Origin: Pseudocitrobacter cyperus | GTDB taxonomy: Bacteria > Pseudomonadota > Gammaproteobacteria > Enterobacterales > Enterobacteriaceae | Length of the DNA: 64,000 bases | Assembly (NCBI RefSeq): GCF_039889165.1 | Contig: NZ_JAYMYY010000001.1 | Span: 1,178,001-1,242,000 of the forward strand | Reading direction: 5' to 3' | Part shown: positions 16,115-25,015 of the stretch, one piece after another | Layout of the letters: every line of letters begins with the position of its first letter | How positions within the stretch are numbered: position 1 is the first letter of the stretch | The notes under the pieces: generated by a model | Seen by the model: only the letters and a program-made list of their open reading frames with translations | What the model was told of the DNA's origin: nothing | Database searches by the model: none | Position numbers and translations under genes: made by a program

Positions 16115-17380
16115 ATGGCTCTTACCTTTACCCACGACACACTGCCTGCCGATCCCAAATCGGCTATCCGCCAGATGAAAGCCGCCCTGCGCGCGCAACT
16201 CGGCGATGTACAGCAGGTGTTCAACGAACTGACTGCAAAAATTGAAGCCCGTGTTGCTGAAATAGAAGCAAGAAAAGCGCAGGGTTTACCGGTATGGCCG
16301 GAAATTTCCTTCGCGGATATTGCATCCGGTACCGTCAGCGAAGCGACTCGCGCCGAAATTAAACGCCGGGGTTGCGCCGTCATCAAAGGCCACTTCCCGC
16401 GTGAACAGGCGCTGGCATGGGATCGTTCAATGCTGGATTACCTCGATGCCAACCACTTCGACGATATCTATAAGGGGCCTGGTGATAGCTTCTTCGGCTC
16501 GCTGGAGGCCTCGCGCCCGGAAATCTATCCCATTTACTGGTCACAGGCGCAAATGCAGGCAAGGCAGAGCGATAGCATGGCTGCGGCGCAGTCCTTTCTC
16601 AATCGCCTGTGGCAGGTTGAAGGGGGAGGAAAAAAGTGGTTTAACCCCGATATCAGCGTGATCTACCCGGATCGCATCCGCCGCCGTCCGCCAGGCACCA
16701 CGTCTAAAGGGCTTGGCGCCCACACGGATTCCGGCGCGCTGGAGCGCTGGTTACTGCCCGCTTATCAGCAGGTGTTCGCCAGCGTCTTTAACGGCAATAT
16801 CGAGGAATACGATCCCTGGAACGCCGCACACCGAACTGACGTCGAAGAATACACTGTGGATAACACCACCAAATGCTCTGTTTTTCGTACTTTCCAGGGC
16901 TGGACGGCGCTCTCCGATATGATCCCGGGTCAGGGTCTATTACACGTGGTGCCAATTCCGGAAGCGATGGCGTATGTTCTGCTACGCCCACTGCTCGATG
17001 ATGTGCCTGAAGATGAACTCTGCGGTGTTGCGCCAGGTAGAGTGTTGCCTATTTCAGAGAAATGGCATCCTCTGCTGCTCAAAGCGTTGACGTCCATTCC
17101 GGCACTGGAAGCCGGTGACTCAGTATGGTGGCACTGCGATGTCATTCACGCCGTCGCGCCGGTCGAAAATCAGCAAGGCTGGGGGAACGTGATGTATATC
17201 CCCGCAGCGCCAATGTGCGAGAAAAACCTCGCCTACGCCCATAAAGTGCGCGCCGCGCTGGAGACGGGCGTGTCACCCGGCGACTTCCCCCGGGAGGATT
17301 ATGAAGCCAACTGGGAGGGACGCTTTACGCTGGATGATTTAAACATTCACGGCAAACGGGCGTTAGGCATAGAGGAGTAG
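16115..17380 (+). CDS. ybiU: YbiU, DUF1479 family, putative Fe(II)/2-oxoglutarate-type oxygenase
   Basis: 421 residues, as in E. coli; the ATG at 16115 matches the E. coli start (MALTFTHDTLPADPKSAIRQ). H203-T-D205 in LGAHTDSGALERW and a distal His in WWHCDVIHAVAP look like the facial triad of non-haem iron oxygenases, and the DUF1479 fold supports this. Substrate unknown. The 3' end overlaps the convergent LacI-type gene by 34 bases. Confidence 0.9.
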   Translation: MALTFTHDTLPADPKSAIRQMKAALRAQLGDVQQVFNELTAKIEARVAEIEARKAQGLPVWPEISFADIASGTVSEATRAEIKRRGCAVIKGHFPREQALAWDRSMLDYLDANHFDDIYKGPGDSFFGSLEASRPEIYPIYWSQAQMQARQSDSMAAAQSFLNRLWQVEGGGKKWFNPDISVIYPDRIRRRPPGTTSKGLGAHTDSGALERWLLPAYQQVFASVFNGNIEEYDPWNAAHRTDVEEYTVDNTTKCSVFRTFQGWTALSDMIPGQGLLHVVPIPEAMAYVLLRPLLDDVPEDELCGVAPGRVLPISEKWHPLLLKALTSIPALEAGDSVWWHCDVIHAVAPVENQQGWGNVMYIPAAPMCEKNLAYAHKVRAALETGVSPGDFPREDYEANWEGRFTLDDLNIHGKRALGIEE

Positions 17381-18450
17381 TTGTCATACAGCCCTTCGTT
17401 CTCCACGGCGGAGTGCCCTTTCCCGGGTCGCACCCGCCGTACTGATTCACGTACTGCCAAACGCCCATGCAGCAGCAATGACCCCACCGGCGCATCCGGG
17501 CGGATCAGCCGCTGTTGCAGCATTTGTACCGCTTCACTGCCCAACTCATCACGCGGCACATGCACCGCCGTCAGCGGTACATCTTCAATGGCCGCCAGAT
17601 TAAAACCATCAATGCTCATTACCGAGATATCTTGTGGCACACGCAGCCCTCGCTGAGTCAGCGCATTAATGGCCCCCGCCGCCATGAAATCACTGCCGAC
17701 CAGTAGCGCGCTCGGCAAGGCCTGCCCTTTTCGCGCATCCAGCCAGTCGCCCACTTTCTCTTCCGCCGCTTTGGCGCTGAAACTGTGGATATTCAGCAGG
17801 TCTCTGTCACGGTCAAAGTTCAGGTTATGCTGCGCCCATGACTCGCGGATCCCTGCCAGGCGTTGCTCCATTGTGTACCGACGCAAGCACATCACATTCA
17901 GCACTTCCCGATGCCCCATCTCAAACAGATAGCGGGCGGCAAATGCGCCAATCATGCGGTGATCCGGGGCAATCGCTGGTAAACGCATACGTTCATCGCG
18001 ACAGTTGATCAGTACACAGGGTTTGCCAAGATCGGCGGCGAGATCGTGAATATGCGGATCGTCAATACCGAGCAGGATCGCAGCTTGTGTTTCCACCTCG
18101 TTCATCCGCGAGAGAAATAGCGTCGGGTCGCTATCATTTTCTTCCAGCGGACAGTAGCGCAGCCGCACTTCATGCGGGGCAAGCGCTTTGCTGATGCTCT
18201 GAATCACGCGGTAGTAAAAAATATCCGAACGTTCATCGAATGCCCTCGGTGGCGCGAACACCAGCAGGCTGTTAAGCAACAAACGCCCCGCCGCCATCCC
18301 TTCCATCACCCCCAGTTCACGCGCAGCGGTAAGTACCTGTTCGCGCGCTCGCACGCTGGTATTGGCCTTTCCCGCCAGTACGCGTGAAACGGTGCTGGCA
18401 GAGAGTCCGGTTCGCCCGGCAATCTCGGCAATTTTCAGCTTCTTTTCCAT
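17347..18450 (-). CDS. LacI-family transcriptional regulator
   Basis: 367 residues from the ATG at 18450; longer upstream extensions have no LacI features. The N terminus KLKIAEIAGRTGLSASTVS followed by RVLAGKANTSVRAREQVL is the helix-turn-helix plus hinge, and the rest is a periplasmic-binding-type effector domain (VGSDFMAAGAINALTQRGLRVPQD). It is divergent from the MFS and GH31 genes and is their likely regulator. A variant of the shared palindrome lies 14 bases before its start, so it may also control ybiU and neighbours. Effector unknown. Confidence 0.88.
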   Translation of the reverse strand: MEKKLKIAEIAGRTGLSASTVSRVLAGKANTSVRAREQVLTAARELGVMEGMAAGRLLLNSLLVFAPPRAFDERSDIFYYRVIQSISKALAPHEVRLRYCPLEENDSDPTLFLSRMNEVETQAAILLGIDDPHIHDLAADLGKPCVLINCRDERMRLPAIAPDHRMIGAFAARYLFEMGHREVLNVMCLRRYTMEQRLAGIRESWAQHNLNFDRDRDLLNIHSFSAKAAEEKVGDWLDARKGQALPSALLVGSDFMAAGAINALTQRGLRVPQDISVMSIDGFNLAAIEDVPLTAVHVPRDELGSEAVQMLQQRLIRPDAPVGSLLLHGRLAVRESVRRVRPGKGHSAVENEGLYDNYSSMPNARLP

Positions 18451-18463
18451 TTTGTGATCCGTT

Positions 18464-18482
18464 TCAAATTCGCAAATGAAAG
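18464..18482. promoter_or_regulatory. Operator-like sequence ahead of the LacI-type gene
   Basis: TTCAAATTCGCAAATGAAA contains inverted TTCA/TGAA ends, and TTCG-CA-AATGAAAG equals the ybiU site with two extra bases. It lies in the 297-base divergent gap 18451-18747; nothing else clear is seen there. Confidence 0.35.
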
Positions 18483-18747
18483 AATTTTCATAAAGCACAA
18501 GCCCTATGTAATAAGGCTTAAGGCAAGCATGGGTAATGTATCTCAGAGTTTTATGAAAAAACGTGCACAAAACCTCCTTTCCCTGGCTTTTTTTGTCTCT
18601 TAGTCTGAATTGGTAGAACAACTTCCATACAAGAATAGCGGAAGCTTCTAAAACTAAATAATAAACATATCAAAGGTTAACAAGATTGGTGTGACAACTC
18701 TCCACGGAGTTGCCCACCTTATCCTACAAAATTCTGTGGAGATCCCC

Positions 18748-20049
18748 ATGAGTCAGGGCATCAATAACGATATGACCGTCAGCAAAACCCGCCGGGTGGT
18801 GAAAAACCTGCGCTGGTGGATGCTTATTCTCTTTTTACTTGGCGTTACCGTTAACTACATCACCCGTAACTCGCTGGGTATTCTGGCGCCGGAGCTGAAA
18901 ACCAGCCTCGGGATCACAACCGAACAATACTCCTGGATTGTGGGTGCCTTCCAGATTGCCTATACCCTGTTTCAGCCTCTGTGTGGCTGGTTAATTGACG
19001 TTATTGGCCTGAAACTTGGCTTTATGATTTGTGCCTCACTATGGGCGCTGGCTTGCTTGCTGCATGCCGGAGCGGGAAGCTGGCTACATCTGGCTATCCT
19101 GCGTTTCTTTATGGGGGGCGCGGAAGCGGCGGCTACCCCGGCAAACGCCAAAACCATCGGCGAGTGGTTCCCGAAAACCGAGCGCCCGATTGCCGCCGGT
19201 TGGGCCGGGGTGGGCTTCTCCGTGGGTGCGATGCTGGCTCCCCCCATCATCTATTTCGCCCATGCGTCGTTCGGCTGGCAGGGCGCGTTTATGTTTACCG
19301 GCGTACTGGCCGGGCTGTGGGTGGTGCTGTGGTGGGCGTTCTATCACAATCCGGAAAAACATCCGAATCTGAGCAAAAGTGAGCTGGAGTATATCCGCCA
19401 GGATAACGAAGCGCCGCCAGTCAAACTCCCTTTCCTGACAGCGCTGAAAACGGTTGGCAAGAACAAACGCTTTTACGGTATCGCGATCCCTGCTTTTATG
19501 GCTGAACCTGCCTGGGCCGTATTCAGCTTCTGGATGCCGCTCTACTTCGCCAAACAGTACAACATGGATCTCAAGCAGATAGCCCTGTTCGCCTGGTTGC
19601 CCTTTCTGGCCGCAGACCTGGGTAGCGTCGCGAGCGGCTATTTAACCCGCCTCTATACACGTCTGTTCGGGTGCTCGCGCATCAACTCTACGGTTGCCAG
19701 CTCCGTGACGGGCGCATTCATGATGATTTCGCTGGCGGTGGTCGCCCTCACCAAAGATCCGATTTTTGCCGTGGTGCTGATGTCCATCGGCGGCTTTGGC
19801 CATCAGATTATTTCCTGCATGCTCAGCGCACTCGTTGTGGAGTCATTCGATAAAGGTCAGATGGCAACCGTCAACGGCATGCGCGGCTCAGCCGCGTGGA
19901 TTGCCAGCTTCCTCTTTTCTCTGATTATCGGGATTACCGCCGACAAAATCGGCTTCAACCCGCTGTTTATCGCCATGGGATTCTTCGACCTGATTGGCGC
20001 CTGTTTCCTGGTGGCATTTATTGCTGAACGTCGCGCAAAACGCGCCTGA
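18748..20049 (+). CDS. MFS transporter of the anion:cation symporter (ExuT-like) family
   Basis: 433 residues from the ATG at 18748, with GTGGAGA 6 bases upstream. About twelve membrane helices; VNYITRNSLGILAPELKTSLGIT and the motif GWLIDVIGLKLGF are typical of ACS-type carriers of hexuronates, galactonate and similar sugar acids. The glycosidase gene follows 14 bases after its stop, so the pair probably imports and hydrolyses one glycoside, perhaps of a sugar acid (inference). Confidence 0.88.
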   Translation: MSQGINNDMTVSKTRRVVKNLRWWMLILFLLGVTVNYITRNSLGILAPELKTSLGITTEQYSWIVGAFQIAYTLFQPLCGWLIDVIGLKLGFMICASLWALACLLHAGAGSWLHLAILRFFMGGAEAAATPANAKTIGEWFPKTERPIAAGWAGVGFSVGAMLAPPIIYFAHASFGWQGAFMFTGVLAGLWVVLWWAFYHNPEKHPNLSKSELEYIRQDNEAPPVKLPFLTALKTVGKNKRFYGIAIPAFMAEPAWAVFSFWMPLYFAKQYNMDLKQIALFAWLPFLAADLGSVASGYLTRLYTRLFGCSRINSTVASSVTGAFMMISLAVVALTKDPIFAVVLMSIGGFGHQIISCMLSALVVESFDKGQMATVNGMRGSAAWIASFLFSLIIGITADKIGFNPLFIAMGFFDLIGACFLVAFIAERRAKRA

Positions 20050-20063
20050 GAGTGGATGTAAAA

Positions 20064-22433
20064 ATGAAAACGTTGAAAAACTGGGCCCTACAAAAACAGT
20101 CTGCCCATCACGCTGAATTGCTGGTCGATGGCCAGCACACACTGTGCCTCTATGTACTGGAAGAGAATCTGTTCCGCGTGCTGATAAAACGCAAAGGCGA
20201 GCTGGCGCTGGACAGAACCTGGAGTATTGCCCCTCAGCAGGATGTACCGTGGGAAGGTCGACATCGTGACGATCTCAGCGGCTTTACCCTGCCTGCCTGG
20301 ACGCTCACGGAACAGGACAATACGCTTATCGTCGCCAGCGATTCACTACGTGTAACCGTCCACCAGCCGCTGTGGCTGGAGTGGCACTACCGTAACGCGG
20401 CTGGCGAATGGCTACCGCTGGTGAATGACCGCCCGACCAGCGCCTATTTGCTGAATGCGCACGGCGACGGCGTGGCTCACTACCAGAGCCGCCGTAAAGA
20501 CGAACGTTTTTATGGTTTGGGTGATAAAGCGGGCGATTTGCAACGCAACGGCAAGCGCTATGAAATGCGCAATCTGGATGCGATGGGCTACAACGCCGTC
20601 AGCACCGACCCACTGTATAAGCACATTCCGTTTACTATTACTCGCCGCGACGACATCAGTTTCGGCCTGTTTTACGACAATCTGAGCAGTTGCTGGCTGG
20701 ATCTCGGTAATGAGATCGATAACTACCACACAGCCTACCGTCGCTGGCAGGCTGAAGCGGGTGATATCGATTACTATATGTTCACCGGTGAGCGCGTGCT
20801 TGATGTCACCAAAGCTTTTGTGCGCCTGACCGGGAAAACCCTGTTCGGCCCGAAGTGGAGCCTTGGCTACAGCGGTTCCACCATGCACTATACCGATGCG
20901 CCGGACGCGCAAAACCAACTGATGAACTTTATTCGCTTGTGCGACGAGCACGCGATCCCGTGCGACTCTTTCCAGCTTTCATCCGGCTATACATCAATAA
21001 ACGGCAAGCGCTATGTGTTCAACTGGAACAATGAGAAGGTGCCACAGCCGAAAGTGATGAGCCAGGCGTTTCACGATGCGGGGCTGCATCTGGCCGCCAA
21101 TATCAAACCTTGTCTGTTGCAGGATCATCCGCGCTACGCAGAAGTCGCGGAACAGGGATTATTTATCCGTGATTCAGAGAAAGACGAACCAGAACGTTCC
21201 AGCTTCTGGGACGATGAAGGATCTCATCTCGATTTCACCAACCCGCAGGCTGTTGCCTGGTGGCAGAATGGCGTAACCACACAGTTGCTGGAGATGGGCA
21301 TTGACTCCACCTGGAATGACAACAACGAATATGAAGTGTGGGACGGTGAAGCGCGTTGCCATGGCTTTGGCAACGAGATAGCCATTAAACACATCCGCCC
21401 GGTGATGCCGCTACTCATGATGCGCGCCTCGCTGGAAGCACAGCAACGTTTTGCGCCAGATAAGCGCCCGTATCTGATCTCCCGCTCCGGCTGCGCAGGG
21501 ATGCAGCGTTACGTCCAGACCTGGAGCGGCGACAATCGCACCAACTGGGATACCCTGCGTTACAACACCCGTATGGGGCTGGGAATGAGCCTGTCTGGTC
21601 TCTATAACCTCGGCCACGATGTCGGAGGGTTCTCTGGCGATAAGCCCGACCCGGAACTGTTTGTCCGCTGGGTGCAGAACGGCGTGATGCATCCGCGCTT
21701 CACCATTCATTCGTGGAATGACGACCATACGGTGAACGAACCGTGGATGTATCCGGCAGTCACACCGGCTATCCGCAGCGCCATTGAGCTACGTTACCGC
21801 CTTCTGCCCTATTTCTATACCCTGATGTGGCAGGCGCATGTGGACGATGAGCCTATGTTGCGCCCGACCTTCCTCGACCACGAGCATGACGCGCAGACCT
21901 TCGAAGAATGCGACGATTTCCTGCTGGGCCGTGATTTACTGGTGGCAAGCGTTGTCGAGCCAGGCCTGCGTGAACGCCGCGTCTGGCTGCCTGATAATGA
22001 AACCGGCTGGTACGATTTTTACACCCAGGAGTGGTTCTCCGGCGGCCAGTGGATAACCCGCGATGCACCGCTGGAAAAACTGCCGCTGCTGGTTCGCGCC
22101 GGTGCCGCCCTGCCGCTTAGCGAGCGCATCACCTTTGTCAGCGCCAAAGACGATGATACCCGTGAACTCAAACTCTTCCCGGTTAAAGGTGTAGGCACCA
22201 CATCCGGCGTGCTGTTCGAAGATGACGGCGAATCGTGGGGTTATCAGAACGGCAATGCGCTGTGGGTGGAATGGGAAATGGCGTGTAATGCCACTACCAT
22301 CGATCTTACGATTAGCGCCCGCGGTGACTATCGTCCGGGCTGGAAAACATTAACGATTTCTCAGCCCAGGGATGAGAAACGCCAGCTACGCGTCAACGGT
22401 CAGTTAATTAACGAGTGGAAATTCACGGAATAA
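20064..22433 (+). CDS. GH31-family alpha-glycosidase
   Basis: 789 residues from the ATG at 20064 (GTGGA 8 bases upstream; a GTG at 20052 is possible). GIDSTWNDNNEYE carries the nucleophile Asp and TWSGDNRTNWDTL the acid/base Asp of GH31, in a TIM barrel followed by beta-sandwich domains. No signal peptide, so it acts in the cytosol on a substrate brought by the MFS carrier. Members cleave alpha-glucosides, alpha-xylosides or sulfoquinovosides; specificity cannot be read here. Confidence 0.88.
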   Translation: MKTLKNWALQKQSAHHAELLVDGQHTLCLYVLEENLFRVLIKRKGELALDRTWSIAPQQDVPWEGRHRDDLSGFTLPAWTLTEQDNTLIVASDSLRVTVHQPLWLEWHYRNAAGEWLPLVNDRPTSAYLLNAHGDGVAHYQSRRKDERFYGLGDKAGDLQRNGKRYEMRNLDAMGYNAVSTDPLYKHIPFTITRRDDISFGLFYDNLSSCWLDLGNEIDNYHTAYRRWQAEAGDIDYYMFTGERVLDVTKAFVRLTGKTLFGPKWSLGYSGSTMHYTDAPDAQNQLMNFIRLCDEHAIPCDSFQLSSGYTSINGKRYVFNWNNEKVPQPKVMSQAFHDAGLHLAANIKPCLLQDHPRYAEVAEQGLFIRDSEKDEPERSSFWDDEGSHLDFTNPQAVAWWQNGVTTQLLEMGIDSTWNDNNEYEVWDGEARCHGFGNEIAIKHIRPVMPLLMMRASLEAQQRFAPDKRPYLISRSGCAGMQRYVQTWSGDNRTNWDTLRYNTRMGLGMSLSGLYNLGHDVGGFSGDKPDPELFVRWVQNGVMHPRFTIHSWNDDHTVNEPWMYPAVTPAIRSAIELRYRLLPYFYTLMWQAHVDDEPMLRPTFLDHEHDAQTFEECDDFLLGRDLLVASVVEPGLRERRVWLPDNETGWYDFYTQEWFSGGQWITRDAPLEKLPLLVRAGAALPLSERITFVSAKDDDTRELKLFPVKGVGTTSGVLFEDDGESWGYQNGNALWVEWEMACNATTIDLTISARGDYRPGWKTLTISQPRDEKRQLRVNGQLINEWKFTE

Positions 22434-22440
22434 AGCTTTA

Positions 22441-22478
22441 AAAAAGAGAGCGGCCCAATGGTGGGCCGCTCTCTTTTC
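22441..22478 (+). terminator. Strong terminator after the GH31 gene
   Basis: AAAGAGAGCGGCCCA pairs perfectly with its complement around a 4-base loop and is flanked by A and T runs. It opens the 456-base gap 22434-22889, which further holds a small reading frame (22619) and a hairpin (22850). Confidence 0.9.
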
Positions 22479-22618
22479 ACTACCCTCTATTTTTCCATTA
22501 GCGATCACACATTTGCTACGCATCATTATATTATCCTGCCGCACCGCGAAATGATTCAGCACATTCAAACGCATCAATAAATATCATATTTGAAATAAAT
22601 TTATTCACGGAAAATATA

Positions 22619-22762
22619 ATGAAAGTAAAACAGGGTATAGTAATGGCGGTATTGTCCGCCGCATGTTTCAGTCCCGGCGTACAGGCAGAGACTGTTCCCC
22701 CCGTTCAGGGCTTACATACCGTTGGCACAAAACGGGATCGAGAATTTTCGCTGGCGCAGTAA
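22619..22762 (+). CDS. Short signal-peptide reading frame, possibly a gene remnant
   Basis: 47 codons starting MKVKQGIVMAVLSAACFSPG, an apparent signal peptide ending about VQA|ETV, followed by only 24 residues. There is a weak CACGGAAAA sequence as ribosome site. I do not recognise it. It could be a small secreted peptide or the 5' remnant of a lost exported enzyme; a stop codon ends it without similarity to neighbours. Confidence 0.35.
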   Translation: MKVKQGIVMAVLSAACFSPGVQAETVPPVQGLHTVGTKRDREFSLAQ

Positions 22763-22849
22763 TGAATAGTGTTCTCCTGGAATCAGAAACCATTCCTTTC
22801 TCAAAATTGAAAATTTTACTGCCTCCTGCCCGATGGGACAATTCAGACA

Positions 22850-22870
22850 ATGCCGGGCCAGGCCCGGCAT
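22850..22870. terminator. Perfect GC hairpin downstream of the M48 gene
   Basis: TGCCGGGCC and GGCCCGGCA around a single A. It lies 20 bases after the minus-strand protease stop. No T run follows in either direction, so it may be a REP-like hairpin. Confidence 0.5.
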
Positions 22871-22889
22871 CACAGCAAAAACAAATCTA

Positions 22890-24812
22890 CTATTTGCTCA
22901 ATTCCGCACGCGCGTGAGCAGATGCAATATATTGCCCCACGATCTGCGACATCGTTACAGCATCGAGCTTAACTTTTTGCCCCTCTTCTTCGCACCAGGG
23001 GCTGCTTACGACGACAACGACCCGGCTTTCCTGAGGTTCATAACGGAATACCTGCATAAAGCGTTTGGTGGTGATATTCAGCTTATTGCCATTGCGCACA
23101 TAGAGATGGAGCATCGCGACGCCGGAGTTGACGACGACCTCATAACGTTCAACATATTCCAGCGGTAGTGGCTGTGGAAGATAGAGGCTGGTAATGCTTT
23201 GCGGCGTCAATGTGAACAACGGCTGACGCGACCGCTGTAATGCCACCCGCCCCATCATACCCAGCGGGAGACCTATCAGCGTCAATAGCCAGCATATCGC
23301 GCTAAGGTGTTGAAAGAGCACCAGATAGCCCCCGCCAATTATCAGCACAATACCCACGATCATCATGGTCCATGCCATCGATGAGGAAGACCATATAGCC
23401 TTAGTTTCTGTCGCCAGTGCTGCTTCAGCCTCGATTTCCTCGCGTATCTTGGCGCGCACTGGTTCAATCTCCTGAGATATCTCACAAGATAATGCGCTGG
23501 CAACGGGCGCGAATAACGCGGGGAAGAAGAGGTTCTCTTCTGGCGCAACGGCACGAGAGGCTTGTATCAGCAATTCTTCATTGAGTGAAAGATTCAGGGC
23601 GGTGATACGCGCGCGGGTCGTGGGATGGCTATCCATCGGATGCGCAATTTCACTGTCGATGCTGGCAAGAACATCAAGCGGCCCCAGCTTTTGCAACGCA
23701 GACATCAGATCTTCCGTCCAATTGTTACTGATCTTCCGCCCGCGAAGAACGTCTTCCAGGAAGCGCTCAACGGGTTCACTCAGCGCCGATATTCTCAGCA
23801 ATGCGCTAGCAAAGGCCGAAGAGGATGATACGCGAGCCCCGGTTTCATCGGCGGCCAGTTCACGGATACGGCTCCAGTGGTTCACCGTCTCATGGAAGGT
23901 TTGTAAAAACCACATCGCCATATCCAGTGCGGAATAGAGTACCAGGCGGTCTATCCAGGCATCCTGCATGTTTTTGGCCATCTGTTGCAGGCTATTTTGC
24001 ATGCCTGCATAGAGGGGGGCGAAGCGCAGGCTGTACTGCGTATCCTCACCGGTAAAATGACCTAACTCATGCCCCACGACGGCGGCGATCTCCGCTTCGT
24101 TAAGGAGTGACAGATACGTCAGCGGTAAATAGAGTGTATTCCCCGTTAAGCGCTCGCCCTTTTCAACCTGGACGGGATTGGCCGTGACATAAAAGCAGTC
24201 AAAAAACCCCACGACAATGTTATCCGGTGGCGTAAGCTGCGCCTGAGAGGTAAGGCTCCGAACCCACAGCCAGAGTTCAGGTGCCTGCATTTCCGGCAGA
24301 TTGACACCTATCACCCGCGAATCTTCAGGCTTAAACAGGGCAAAGCATTTACGCACAGAAAAGAAACTTTTAATGATCATCCACAATATGGCAAATACAG
24401 CTAATATCATGCCGAACAGCAATTTTATACCGCCGCCATTCATCTCTACGTGTCCCATGGCCCAGATAATTTCTGAGAGCACTAACGCGACGCTCGCAAG
24501 GCCGCAGAAAAGGATTTCGCCAACCATCATGAAGGGCAGTAGTCGGCGGCAGAGAGTAAATTTTTGAATGAGGACATCCTGGGAACGTCGCGAAGTGCGT
24601 GCACTGGCCTTACACACCATCACTGCGCTTGCCAGGATAAACATCGCCACCAGACTCAGGAAAAGCGCCAGCATGGCTAATCCAAACTGGATTATTTCTA
24701 TACCATCAGCATTATCACTTACTCGCCAGCATTTCCATATTCCATATATAAAGAGAAACAAAGGGGGGTAAAAAAGATTAATTACTCTTTTTCTGTCCAT
24801 AGAAAACGTCAT
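22890..24812 (-). CDS. M48-family membrane metallopeptidase
   Basis: 640 residues (an internal ATG at 24800 would give 636). Hydrophobic segments near residues 13-27, 42-67, 92-118 and 130-150 precede the zinc site H248-E-L-G-H252, with the third ligand probably in RELAADETGA. Two more hydrophobic stretches lie near 480-520, then a cytosolic-looking beta-rich tail. Distant relative of HtpX/Ste24, which degrade or process membrane proteins. It stands alone between the GH31 block and ybiT and is absent at this place in E. coli. Target unknown. Confidence 0.82.
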   Translation of the reverse strand: MTFSMDRKRVINLFYPPLFLFIYGIWKCWRVSDNADGIEIIQFGLAMLALFLSLVAMFILASAVMVCKASARTSRRSQDVLIQKFTLCRRLLPFMMVGEILFCGLASVALVLSEIIWAMGHVEMNGGGIKLLFGMILAVFAILWMIIKSFFSVRKCFALFKPEDSRVIGVNLPEMQAPELWLWVRSLTSQAQLTPPDNIVVGFFDCFYVTANPVQVEKGERLTGNTLYLPLTYLSLLNEAEIAAVVGHELGHFTGEDTQYSLRFAPLYAGMQNSLQQMAKNMQDAWIDRLVLYSALDMAMWFLQTFHETVNHWSRIRELAADETGARVSSSSAFASALLRISALSEPVERFLEDVLRGRKISNNWTEDLMSALQKLGPLDVLASIDSEIAHPMDSHPTTRARITALNLSLNEELLIQASRAVAPEENLFFPALFAPVASALSCEISQEIEPVRAKIREEIEAEAALATETKAIWSSSSMAWTMMIVGIVLIIGGGYLVLFQHLSAICWLLTLIGLPLGMMGRVALQRSRQPLFTLTPQSITSLYLPQPLPLEYVERYEVVVNSGVAMLHLYVRNGNKLNITTKRFMQVFRYEPQESRVVVVVSSPWCEEEGQKVKLDAVTMSQIVGQYIASAHARAELSK

Positions 24813-24963
24813 CCATTTAAATTAACAATATTCCTGAAGAATAGAACTATAAAAAACTATTTATTCAATTTATAAATTACGCTTATGGCAATCATTATAA
24901 ATCAATAATGAGTTTATATCAGACTTTGTTTGATTTTATTTAATAAGAAACGAATTGAAGGAA

Positions 24964-25009
24964 GAAAAAAAGAGGCTGGAAATGCATAGCGTACTTTGCA
25001 TTTCCAGCC
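24964..25009 (-). terminator. Terminator of ybiT
   Basis: GGCTGGAAATGCA and its exact complement pair around an 11-base loop, followed on the minus strand by TCTTTTTTTC. Located 6 bases after the ybiT stop. Confidence 0.9.
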
Positions 25010-25015
25010 ATCCAG

